DNA of 64,000 nt from Acidobacteriota bacterium. Lineage in GTDB: Bacteria; Acidobacteriota; Terriglobia; Terriglobales; SCQP01. Below, piece by piece: positions 44,290 to 52,171 of this stretch; positions within the stretch are counted from its first letter, which is position 1; the number at the start of each line of letters is the position of its first letter. The position numbers were made by a program, and so were the translations under genes. The stretch covers positions 1 through 64,000 of the forward strand of contig DAHVCP010000010.1 of NCBI GenBank assembly GCA_027314025.1, given 5' to 3'. Below the pieces are notes generated by a model. It saw only the letters and a list, made by a program, of their open reading frames with translations, was not told the DNA's origin and ran no database searches.

Positions 44290-44388
44290 GTAGCCGTTTT
44301 CGCGGCGAGCACAAGCCCGGCCGGGGGTGAATCCGGCATGGTGGCCCCGAAGAGCCGGGGCCGGTGGGTTCGACCCCCACGCGGCACG
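44290..44388 (+). ncRNA. Class-II tRNA-like cloverleaf downstream of DIP1984 gene
   Basis: The sequence folds into all arms of a class II tRNA. The acceptor pairs 44290-44297 with 44381-44387: seven pairs with A44292 bulged and one G-U. The D-like stem pairs GGC (44304-44306) with GCC (44315-44317). The middle arm pairs GCCGG (44320-44324) with CCGGC (44333-44337) around an 8-base loop GGGTGAAT. The long variable arm pairs GGCCCCG (44343-44349) with CGGGGCC (44356-44362). The T arm pairs GTGGG with CCCAC around TTCGACC. The middle loop is not a normal anticodon loop (no U33) and no CCA is encoded. This argues for a tRNA-like RNA or a divergent allo-tRNA rather than a standard tRNA. Confidence 0.5.
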
Positions 44389-44906
44389 GCGCAGGCTCCG
44401 TACGGTCACATGGGCATTGCGTATCGAGCACAGCTCACTACCGCGTGCTGGGCGAAATCGGTGAGGGTGGGATCGGGGCGTTCCAATAGGCCGCGGCCGC
44501 ATGGACGGCTGCATGGGCACGGCTGCATGGGCGTGGCTGCATGGGCACGGTTGCGTGGGCGTGGCTGTGCGGCTGAGCCGCCAGCGGGGCCTTCCGCGCA
44601 CGCTTGGCGCGAGGCGACGCCCGGCTTGCCCCCCGCGAGAGGGAATGCCCGGCTTATGCCCGGCGCGAGGCCAAGCCTCGCTTGCCCATCGCCGCGGGCC
44701 GCGGCCCTCTGCTGCGGGTCTGGGGCGCATGGGGAATTTCGCCACTGCTCCCGCTTGCGTCGCCCCCCGCGCGAAAGGGGACCCGCGAGCTGTTTTTGGG
44801 TCATTGCCCGCGGCCACGGGCATATCCACCCATTTGGGGCTAACCGGTCGTGCAACCCTTCAGCATTTTGGATCGTATGGAATATGAATTCGCCGGGAAG
44901 ACATGC
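44389..44906. repeat. Intergenic with tandem repeat and family D element
   Basis: Holds the 14-bp tandem array at 44505-44574 and a family D-like stretch at about 44690-44790. No gene recognised; many Ala/Arg-rich frames are shadows. Confidence 0.55.
44505..44574 (+). repeat. 14-bp tandem repeat
   Basis: ACGGCTGCATGGGC repeats at 44505, 44519, 44533 and 44547, with a partial fifth unit. Units 1 and 2 are identical and unit 3 differs in two bases; units 4 and 5 diverge further. A slippage-type minisatellite. Confidence 0.9.
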
Positions 44907-45221
44907 ATGGCGCCGGATGACCCCCATATGCAGGCGGATGGCACCGCGCGGCAGGTGCTGGACACTTGGCGGAACAAGCTGGCCAGCGGCGGCGCCGGTG
45001 GGCGCGCGGCATCGCTCATTTGGGCCTCGCTGCCGCCGGATTTTCAACGCCTCCTGGAGCTCGCCTTTCAATACGACGATGCGCGGCGCGGCGCGACCAT
45101 CCAGCAGGAATGCGGAATGCTGACCGCGGCGGAAACGGAACTCGAGGAACAGGCGCGGGCGCAGTTCATGAGCGCGTACCGGCTCTTCATGGAAGCGCAT
45201 CCCGACCAATTGGAACACTAG
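44907..45221 (+). CDS. 104-aa unknown protein, cassette copy 2
   Basis: Paralogue of the gene at 43225 with the same length and ends: ADGTARQVLDTWRNKLASG, SLIWASLPPDFQRLLELAFQ, ECGMLTAAETELEEQ and FMEAHPDQLEH. Differences cluster in the linker and near the middle Cys, and the frame is intact, so it is probably still functional. An upstream GTG at 44850 is possible; 44907 matches the paralogue's start. It is followed by the remnant of a second DIP1984 gene. Confidence 0.75.
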   Translation: MAPDDPHMQADGTARQVLDTWRNKLASGGAGGRAASLIWASLPPDFQRLLELAFQYDDARRGATIQQECGMLTAAETELEEQARAQFMSAYRLFMEAHPDQLEH

Positions 45222-45617
45222 CCCGGCCGGTGCCGGACCCAAAGCTTGCGCGGTTGGCGGGCAGCACGGTCTCCCGGCCGACGCCGCATGAGAAGCTCGC
45301 CTGCCCGCTCCGCCGCCCCGACCCGGCGGGGCAGCCGGGAGTCCCAACCGGAAGTGAAGCTTGCCGCCGCCCGATCCGTCGCGAAGGCGCCGACTGAGGT
45401 GGACCGGCCGGCGCAACAACGCCGCGAGCCGGTATTACCTGGGGGGAAGAATCGAGCGGCTGCTGGGCGCGGGCCGCGCGCCCGGCGTTTCTTTGCGGCG
45501 GGGCTGAGCCTCGCGGGCGAGCGGCGCCGGATCGCGCCCGGAGCCTGCTGTTCTGCTTTCGCAATGGCGGCGCGGAACCGGTACGGCGCGGCTCGGGCGG
45601 CGCGGGCGGGGTGCAGC
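45222..45617. other. Decayed cassette copy and spacer
   Basis: Contains bases after the paralogue that match the first cassette, the DIP1984 remnant, then about 190 bp before the tRNA in which I recognise nothing and find no second tRNA-like fold. Confidence 0.5.
45342..45431 (+). pseudogene. Remnant of second DIP1984-family gene
   Basis: The plus-strand frame reads SQPEVKLAAARSVAKAPTEV then DRPAQQRREP. The intact DIP1984 protein reads SKSEVKFVAALSIASLQAEV then DRLAKHYREL at the corresponding place. DNA identity is clear too (GAAGTGAAGCTTGCCGCCGC versus GAGGTGAAGTTTGTCGCCGC). The N-terminal half is lost and the frame runs on into unrelated codons. Its position after paralogue copy 2 mirrors the first cassette. 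Confidence 0.7.
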
Positions 45618-45711
<94 letters not shown>

Positions 45712-45836
45712 GGCGGGCCCGGCGGCCAGCTCGGGGCGCCGGGGCTCCCTCCATCATACGGGACTGCGGCGGCGCGCGGGTGGCAGGTCGCGGCGAGGCC
45801 CCGGGATTCGGCGGCCGCAGTGTTAGGATGCACGGG

Positions 45837-47225
45837 ATGGCGCACAAATGGATGCGGCAAATATGGATGGCGCCGACGGCACTGGCGGCGGCGTTGGGGC
45901 TGGTGGCAGGGCTGGCGCTGGGGGCCGCAGCGGCGCCGACGCCGCCGGCGGTTGTACACGTCCGGCTGAACCACAAGCACTGGACGACGGTGCCACTGCC
46001 AGCGACGCCGCTGGGCATCGTGGCGAATGGCAAGGATCTATGGGCGGTGGGCTGGGACCAGATGGTCGCCGAGTCCTCGGACGGCGGCCGGACATGGACG
46101 ATCCGGCATTTCCAAAAGCACGGCGAGCTGTTGTTCACGCTGGTGTTTGCCGGCGGCGGCCGGGCTTACGCCTTCGGCTCGGTGGGCCACATGCTGGTGA
46201 GCAAGGACGGAGGAAAACGCTGGGCGCAAAAGGATTGGCTGCCGGCTCCGGCGGTCTACGCCAGCCTGAGCGGCGACTGGCTGCTGGTCGCCAGCGCGGA
46301 CGAATTTGCGACCGCTCGGCTGACACGAACGGGGTCCATCTCCGGCGCCCAGGTGAAGCGGGCCCGTGGCGTGCGCCTGGTGGAGGGCGTCGCGGCGCGT
46401 GCGCCCGGAAGCGGCCTGGTGATGTTCTCGCCGCAGCTGATTCCTCCCAAGGCCGCCGCGAAGCGAAAGAGCAGCGCCGCGCCCAGCGGCGAGATTATGG
46501 GCACGGTGGACGGGGGCAAGCACTGGGGTCCGCTGCGGTTCGCCGGGCTGCGGGTGACCGGCGTCGCCGGAGAGGGCGGGAAGTATTGGCTTCGCGCCGT
46601 TCCCGTGAAGGGCCCCGGACCTGCGAAGATTCTCAACTCCGCGGGCGGCGGCACATGGTGGGTGCTGACGGGGGTTGTCGCGGGATCTGGCTGCAACGCG
46701 CAGGGATGCGCGGGGCACGGAGCGTTCGAGCCCTATGCGGCGATGGAATCCGGCAAGGCGCCGATAGGGCTCGCCTATCCGTCCGATCTGGACGTGGGCG
46801 GGCCTCCAGGCGGTTGGGCGGCTGCCGATGGAACGATCTGCCAGGTTGGCGCCCGCCGGCTGCATTGCATCCGCGCGACGCGCGCGGACCTGGTGGCGGA
46901 ACTCGCGGCTCCAGCGGTCCCCCAGCCCGCGGCGCATCCCGTGGCGCCCGCGATCATGAAAACGCGATGTGTGTCCTGCCCCCCGCCGAAGTATCCAACT
47001 TCCGCTTACACAGTAGCGCTGGTGCAGGGGACGGTCGTGCTTGGCGCGATCATTAGCCGCAAAGGCAGGGTCCGGTCCCTGCGGCTGCTGGCCGCGCCGG
47101 ATCGGGCGCTAGCGCAGGCGGCAATCGAGGCGGTGTCGGGATGGCGCTACAGGCCGATATTGCTTGACGCCCAGCCGGTGCAGGTGGCAACGCAGCTCAC
47201 GATCAGCTTCGAGCTCAAGGGCTAG
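45837..47225 (+). CDS. YCF48-like propeller fused to TonB C-terminal domain
   Basis: A 462-aa exported protein. A signal/anchor (residues about 8-40) leads to a YCF48/BNR-like propeller with Asp boxes (SSDGGRTWTI, SKDGGKRW, TVDGGKHWG). Residues about 380-462 form a TonB_C domain: YTVALVQGTVVLGAIISRKG, VRSLRLLAAPDRALAQAAIE, AVSGWRYRPILLDAQPV. TonB domains pass proton-motive energy to outer-membrane receptors, but the classical Pro-rich spacer and ExbB-binding helix are not evident. A Cys-x-x-Cys-Pro-Pro-Pro motif (CVSCPPPKYP) precedes the TonB fold and recurs in the TonB at 48406. Start chosen at 45837. Confidence 0.75.
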   Translation: MAHKWMRQIWMAPTALAAALGLVAGLALGAAAAPTPPAVVHVRLNHKHWTTVPLPATPLGIVANGKDLWAVGWDQMVAESSDGGRTWTIRHFQKHGELLFTLVFAGGGRAYAFGSVGHMLVSKDGGKRWAQKDWLPAPAVYASLSGDWLLVASADEFATARLTRTGSISGAQVKRARGVRLVEGVAARAPGSGLVMFSPQLIPPKAAAKRKSSAAPSGEIMGTVDGGKHWGPLRFAGLRVTGVAGEGGKYWLRAVPVKGPGPAKILNSAGGGTWWVLTGVVAGSGCNAQGCAGHGAFEPYAAMESGKAPIGLAYPSDLDVGGPPGGWAAADGTICQVGARRLHCIRATRADLVAELAAPAVPQPAAHPVAPAIMKTRCVSCPPPKYPTSAYTVALVQGTVVLGAIISRKGRVRSLRLLAAPDRALAQAAIEAVSGWRYRPILLDAQPVQVATQLTISFELKG

Positions 47226-47384
47226 AGTGGCCGGAAGCCTCGCGCCGCATTTGCCAGCCGGGACGGCTACCCCACGGCCCTCGCCGCACTGGGCCGCGCA
47301 GCGCGTAGCTGGCGACCGCTCCGATGGGCGTCGATCGCGCCAGCCGCGCCCAGCAAACCTCCCCGCCGAACTGCGGCGGCTGGG

Positions 47385-48008
47385 CTAGGCCGCCAGGAAG
47401 CGCCGCAGCGGGACGGCCAGGCCGATGCACCCGAGGGCGAACAAAGCGAGCGAACACGGTTCGGGAACGATGCTGCCCGGCGCCGATCCCGGATCCGATG
47501 GAGGGAAACCAGAATCTCGCCGTCTCCGCAGCAAGGAAATCTGCTCGGGGCTCGGGCTGAAGAGCCGATGCGTCCCATCTCCCGATGCGGCGGTTCCAGA
47601 ACCGGCGGTAACAACCGCTACCGTGGGGCCATTCGACCCCGCGCCGCCGAATCCCAGCGCACACAAGCCACTGGTGAACACCACGCCGCCCGTGCCGCCG
47701 GCCGGAGCTTGGCCGGGATTGACCGCGGCGAGTGACGAGCCGGCGCTAAAGCCGGCGCTTGCCGTAGCGTCGGCTCCAGAAATGGCAGCGCCCGCCGGCG
47801 CCGCGGCCACGGCTGGCGCGCAAGCCGACCACGGGCAACTGCCGAGCGCGGCCGCAACTCCGCCGCCACCACCGATGGTTGTGAGCGCAACCCCGGCGGC
47901 GCCGCGGCTGCTGAATCCCTCCCCGGTGGGCTGCGCCAGGGCCGGCGCCTGTAACAGCGCCAGCACAACCGCCAGCAGCCCGAAGCATGCAAATAATTTC
48001 GCTCGCAT
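47385..48008 (-). CDS. PEP-CTERM exosortase substrate protein
   Basis: A 207-aa protein with signal peptide (LFACFGLLAVVLALLQAPALA) and a C-terminal sorting signal: VPEPCSLALFALGCIGLAV then a basic RRFLAA. This PEP motif, hydrophobic helix and Arg tail direct processing by exosortase (EpsH/XrtA type), usually in exopolysaccharide-producing bacteria. The mature part is Gly/Ala/Ser-rich and low complexity with two clustered Cys (SCPWSAC). No exosortase is in the window. Confidence 0.82.
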   Translation of the reverse strand: MRAKLFACFGLLAVVLALLQAPALAQPTGEGFSSRGAAGVALTTIGGGGGVAAALGSCPWSACAPAVAAAPAGAAISGADATASAGFSAGSSLAAVNPGQAPAGGTGGVVFTSGLCALGFGGAGSNGPTVAVVTAGSGTAASGDGTHRLFSPSPEQISLLRRRRDSGFPPSDPGSAPGSIVPEPCSLALFALGCIGLAVPLRRFLAA

Positions 48009-48405
48009 TCTCGTTTTCCTCCCGCAATCACCCGGTCACACTACCGCGCCCATCTTGGATTGCACGTTCATCGCCGTTGCTATGTGGCCGCAGCGCAAGG
48101 GATCCGATCTGGCGTTGTGCAGCCGCGTTGCGCCATTGGGAAGAACGCTTCGGTCGGGCCGCGGCGTGTCGCGTAGTCCGCCGACGGGTGCCACCGCGGC
48201 AGGCGGCGGCGCCCAGTTGGACAGAGGAAATGAAACCAGCGTGGCCGGCGTAGTGTGGCGCGGCGGTTCAGGCAGTGATCCGGATTGCGGCCCGCGCCCG
48301 CTGTGCGCCCCCGCCGCGTGCTTCGGCGATCGAAGTCCGGCCGCCGCCGCGCGCGCGCGGGAACTCCGCGTGAGGGGCGGGGGTCTATAGGGGTGGAGGG
48401 CCGCG
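48009..48405. other. Intergenic, nothing recognised
   Basis: A 400-bp divergent spacer between the PEP-CTERM gene and the TonB gene. No gene, repeat or RNA seen; both promoters should lie here but no consensus boxes stand out. Confidence 0.45.
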
Positions 48406-49113
48406 ATGTTCGAGCAAAGCCTGGTGCGAGCAGACGACGGCAGAAGGCGGCCGGCGGCGGTGGCGGTTTCCTTGGCGCTGCAAGCGGCGGGGCTTGGGGC
48501 GCTGGCGCTTGTGCCGCTGTGGCGGTATGCGGCGCTGCCTTCGGCGTCGGCGGAGGCGGCGGTCGTTGCGCCGCCAGCATTGGCGGCGCCGGCAACGCCG
48601 GCGAGGCGGGCGCTGGCTACGCAGATGGTCCGGCTGGCGGCGGTCGTTGCGCCGCCGCTGACGGCGCCAGCGGCGATTCCAACCATGGCGGCGGCGCGGA
48701 CGGCGATGCAACCGCTGCCGGGCGCGCAGATGGGCGTGGCGGGAGGCGCGGGATCAGGCCCGCCCGCTGCTTGGCTAGGCACGATGCGAAGCGTTGCGCC
48801 GGCGCCACCGGGAGCGGCGGGAATGATTCGCGTGGGCGGCGAGGTGCAGGCGGCGCGGTGCATGACTTGTCCGCCGCCGCATTATCCGGCGCTGGCGCGC
48901 ATGGCGGGAGTCAGCGGGGTCGTGGCGCTGGCGGCGGTGATCGGAACCGATGGGCGGGTGACCGAGCTGCGCCTGCTCAGCGGGCCGCCGCTGCTGGTGG
49001 CGGCGGCGCTCAGGGCGGTGCGGCGCTGGCGATACCGGCCGACCGAACTCAACGGAAAACCGGTGAGCGTGAAGACCGCGATCCGGGTCGCATTCCGCCT
49101 GGGCCGCCGGTAG
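48406..49113 (+). CDS. TonB-like energy transducer
   Basis: A 235-aa protein with an N-terminal membrane helix (AAVAVSLALQAAGLGALALVPL), an Ala/Pro/Thr-rich periplasmic spacer (about 50-140) and a TonB_C domain (about 150-235): YPALARMAGVSGVVALAAVI, VTELRLLSGPPLLVAAALRAV and RRWRYRPTELNGKPVSVKT. It would couple the inner-membrane ExbBD motor to outer-membrane transporters. A CMTCPPPHYP motif opens the domain, shared with the protein at 45837. ExbBD are not in the window. Confidence 0.85.
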   Translation: MFEQSLVRADDGRRRPAAVAVSLALQAAGLGALALVPLWRYAALPSASAEAAVVAPPALAAPATPARRALATQMVRLAAVVAPPLTAPAAIPTMAAARTAMQPLPGAQMGVAGGAGSGPPAAWLGTMRSVAPAPPGAAGMIRVGGEVQAARCMTCPPPHYPALARMAGVSGVVALAAVIGTDGRVTELRLLSGPPLLVAAALRAVRRWRYRPTELNGKPVSVKTAIRVAFRLGRR

Positions 49114-49646
49114 GCTCCGCCGCGTCCCGCGCAACCCTTGCAGCCTGGTGTCATTGGTCGCAATCCTCACCGCTGGTTCCATCCCGACCCTGCCTTGCAA
49201 GCCGTGCGCGCGGGATAGGACTCCTGTCCCGCGTGCGCACTCGTGTTCTGATGGCGTCCCGCCGATGGCGGACCGTCGCCCTCAGGGCGGCGGGAACGGC
49301 AGCCGGGCCGCGGTTCCAGGATCTCCATTTTTGCGGGCCACGTGCCTTGTGGCGCCTGCGGGCTAAAGCCCGCCGCAGACGGGCTGAAGCCCGTTCCACG
49401 CCCGAAGCTCAGCCGCAAGCCAGCCCCCACCCGCGCATCGCTGGGACCGGAACGGGTGCGGACCGCCGCCTACGAATCCCGCGCGTTGGCGGCGGGTCCG
49501 CCGCGGCGGGAAATGATGGCGGGTGTAGCGCCCGATCCCGCGGGCGGGCTAGGGGGATCGGGGAACATGGGGACTCCACAAGTTGCCGGATTGACCGCGA
49601 CGCAACGGTTCTTTACAAAAGCGATTGATGGGGATCGGAGAGACGC
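49114..49646. repeat. Intergenic with repeats E and A
   Basis: A 530-bp gap. Family E lies at about 49200-49290 (GATAGGACTCCTGTCCCGCG) and an inverted family A at 49357-49402 (GGGCTAAAGCCCGCCGCAGA). The last 130 bp before the PilZ gene have no feature I recognise. Confidence 0.65.
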
Positions 49647-49979
49647 TTGCGCCGCCGCGTCGTCATTCGGACTGAAGAGCGAGTTGCTGTTCACTGTGAG
49701 GTGGAGCTGGCGGCGGAGGGGCCCGGCGGCGTACGGGAACTTGCGCTGTTGGAAAATGCCAGCCCGCACGGCGCCTGTGTGCTGACCCAGTTCGCGCATG
49801 CACCCGAGGAACGCGTCTGGCTGCGGAAGCGCGGCGGCCCGGTGCTGGCCCGCGCGCGCGTGGTCTATGCGCAGCGCCGGGAGGAACGGTATGCGATGGG
49901 CTTGGAACTCTTGCTCACGGATGGCGAGTGGAAAAAACTGGTGGGCGGCGGCAGCGCGGTGACACAGCACGCGATTTGA
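49647..49979 (+). CDS. PilZ-domain-like protein
   Basis: A 110-aa single-domain protein with a TTG start at 49647, preceded by GGAGAG. It reads RRRVVIRTEERVAVHCEVEL, LLENASPHGACVLTQF, ARARVVYAQRREERYAMGLELLL. The basic start, N-x-S-x-x-G turn and final Y-x-x-G-x-E-L strand follow the PilZ pattern (cyclic-di-GMP-binding barrel). The canonical RxxxR is partly present as RRRVVIR, and the (D/N)xSxxG motif as NASPHG, so c-di-GMP binding is plausible but not certain. Confidence 0.75.
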   Translation: MRRRVVIRTEERVAVHCEVELAAEGPGGVRELALLENASPHGACVLTQFAHAPEERVWLRKRGGPVLARARVVYAQRREERYAMGLELLLTDGEWKKLVGGGSAVTQHAI

Positions 49980-50494
49980 CGGCGGGCGGCGGCGGAGGCA
50001 GCGCAAATAGAAGCGCGCCGCGGGCGCACAGGGAATCTCGCGGCCTTCCCGCCCCCGCTTTGTCCCTGGACAAAAGCCGCAGCCCCCGCGAACGGGGTGG
50101 ATTTTCGCGATGACGATGTAACATGCCCGATGCTTTGTTTTCATTGTGTTGCGGACGACAATGTTACATTTTGCGATCGCGTAACATAGCCCGACCGGCG
50201 CCCGACCGGCGGAACTGTTGGCTGGCGGACGTGCCGTCCGCGCCCCCAGAAGGTGACCAGCGATTGCGGAGGTGGGGTATGCCTCCGGCTTGCGTGCGGT
50301 CGCGCTGGGCGCGGCCGGGGCGGACAGGCGAGGGCGCCCATCCCACGGTCTCCGCCGCGGCGGCGGGCAGCGCCAAACCAAGCTGAAACTCGCTTCCACG
50401 ACCGCGTCGGACCAAAAACCGGTGGGCCAGAAGGAGCCACGGGCAATGCCAACCCGTGATCCCGCCGGCTGGCGCCCTCGGGCGCCCGCCACGG
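49980..50494. repeat. Intergenic with D, B and G repeats and three ATGTAACAT-like sites
   Basis: Family D lies at about 50010-50110, family B at 50270-50323 and an inverted G at 50327-50350. Between them is an A+T-rich island with ATGTAACAT at 50116-50124, ATGTTACAT at 50161-50169 and GTAACAT at 50181-50187, described in the findings. No gene seen. Confidence 0.6.
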
Positions 50495-52171
50495 CTAATC
50501 CTCCACGATGCGGAGCAGCTGACGAACGGGGGGATGGGCGATGGTTTGGCGGCGGCCGGAGGGCCAGGCGATTTCGATCCGTTCCGGCTTTTCGTCTCCG
50601 AGGCCGAAGTGCAGGGGAAGGTCGTGCTGGGAAAGATAAGAGCCCTGGGCGCCGACCTGCTGGAAGTAGACCTTGCCGCCGGCGTGCAGACGGACGCGGG
50701 CGCCGATGGCGCTGGCATGGCCGCGGCGGCCGACCAACTGCAACTGGAGCCAGTTGCGCGACTCGGCGCCGTCGGCGCGGAGCAGGAGCAGGGGGCCGCG
50801 ATTGCACAGGATGGCGACATCGAGGTCGCCGTCGCGGTCATAGTCGGCGAGGGCCAGGCCGCGGGCGACGCGGGGCACGGCGAGGGCGGGAGCGACGGCG
50901 GCGGCGACGTCGGTGAAGCCGTTGTCGCGGCCGTGGAAGAGAAAGGATTTCTCCGGCTGGAGGATTTCGGGATGCTCGGGATTTTCCAGCGTGCTGCCGT
51001 TGGCGACGACCAGATCCAGGACACCGTCGTTGTCGTAATCCAGCCAGCCGCAACCCCAACCGACGACGGGCAAGGTGACGTAGGCAAGGCGGACGTCGGC
51101 GGCGACGTCGGTGAAGGCGAGCTGGCCGGAGACCACGCCCAGATTTTGGTAGAGCGAATCGCCTTCGCCGAGCCAATGGGCGGCGAAGAAATCCAGCTCG
51201 CCGTCCTGATTGTAGTCGGCGACGGCGAGGCCCATGGTGCCCTTGTTCTCGGCGGTCCAGGTTTGGGCGCTGCGGTCAAGGAAATGGCCGTCGCCGCGGT
51301 TGAAGAAGAACCGGTTCATGCTCAGGTCATTGCCGACGTATAGGTCCAAGCGGCCGTCGCGGTGGAAGTCGGCGGCGGTGACAACTAGGCTGCGGCCATG
51401 GGCGTCGGCGACGCCGGAGCGATGGGCAACCTCCGTGAATGTGCCATCGCGATTGTTGCGGAACAGGAGATTCGGTTCTGCGGTGAAGGACTGGGGATTG
51501 AGCTGCGGGGGAACCTCCAAGCCGTACTGGCGGGAAACGCCGGCAAAGCGGAAGGCGGTAAGATCGCTGGGATAACGGACATAGCGGCAGACGTAAAGAT
51601 CGAGCCAGCCGTCGTTGTCGAAATCGAACCAGAGGGCGCTGGTGCACCAGCCGGGGTGGTTGAGGCCGGCGGCGCGGGTGACGTCGCGGAAGCGGCCGTT
51701 GCCGAGATTGCGGTAGAGGTGCAGGCCGTCGGCGCCGGTGACGCAGAGATCGAGCAGGCCGTCGTTGTTGCAGTCGCCCCAAGCGGCGCCCATGCCGAAA
51801 TGCACCAACTCCAGGCCGGCTTCGGCGGTGACGTCGCGAAACGTGCCGTCGCGCTGGTTGTGGAAGAGGCGGTTGCCGGGGCCGTGGCGCTGGGCGCTGC
51901 CCCAAGCGCCGGGCTGGTTGACGACGTAGAGGTCGGGATAGCCGTCGTTGTCGTAATCGCCCCAGGCCAATCCGGAGCCCATATCCTCGGGCAGGGCGTG
52001 GCTGCGGGGACCGTAGGAATGGTGGAAGTCGAGGCCGGAGGCGGCGGCGACCTCGCGAAAGCGGGGACCGGGCAGCGGGGCGCCGCGGGCGGACTTCTCG
52101 GCCCGGTGGCAGGCGGCAGCTCCCAAGATCGGTCCCACCATGGCGAGTCGCAGGAGTTCGCGGCGGGTCAC
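50495..52171 (-). CDS. CRTAC1-family lipoprotein (FG-GAP repeats, ASPIC/UnbV domain)
   Basis: A 558-aa protein beginning VTRRELLRLAMVGPILGAAAC, a signal with twin Arg and a lipobox Cys. Seven Ca-binding FG-GAP blades have the D-x-(D/N)-x-D-G core (WGDYDNDGYPDLYVVN, WFDFDNDGWLDLYV, VADYNQDGELDFFA, WLDYDNDGVLDLVV, LADYDRDGDLDVAI). The C-terminal ASPIC/UnbV domain (about 455-545) contains VRLHAGGKVYFQQVGAQGSY and ERIEIAWPSGRRQTI. Its GTG start overlaps the upstream cytochrome stop as GTGA, so the two are translationally coupled. Function in this family is unknown; interaction with the cytochrome is inferred. Confidence 0.88.
   Translation of the reverse strand: MTRRELLRLAMVGPILGAAACHRAEKSARGAPLPGPRFREVAAASGLDFHHSYGPRSHALPEDMGSGLAWGDYDNDGYPDLYVVNQPGAWGSAQRHGPGNRLFHNQRDGTFRDVTAEAGLELVHFGMGAAWGDCNNDGLLDLCVTGADGLHLYRNLGNGRFRDVTRAAGLNHPGWCTSALWFDFDNDGWLDLYVCRYVRYPSDLTAFRFAGVSRQYGLEVPPQLNPQSFTAEPNLLFRNNRDGTFTEVAHRSGVADAHGRSLVVTAADFHRDGRLDLYVGNDLSMNRFFFNRGDGHFLDRSAQTWTAENKGTMGLAVADYNQDGELDFFAAHWLGEGDSLYQNLGVVSGQLAFTDVAADVRLAYVTLPVVGWGCGWLDYDNDGVLDLVVANGSTLENPEHPEILQPEKSFLFHGRDNGFTDVAAAVAPALAVPRVARGLALADYDRDGDLDVAILCNRGPLLLLRADGAESRNWLQLQLVGRRGHASAIGARVRLHAGGKVYFQQVGAQGSYLSQHDLPLHFGLGDEKPERIEIAWPSGRRQTIAHPPVRQLLRIVED

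Noticed and set aside
44290-44388. A standard tRNA-Sec gene
   Set aside because: The long variable arm and T arm recall tRNA-Sec, but there is no TCA anticodon, no 6-bp D stem and the acceptor is bulged.
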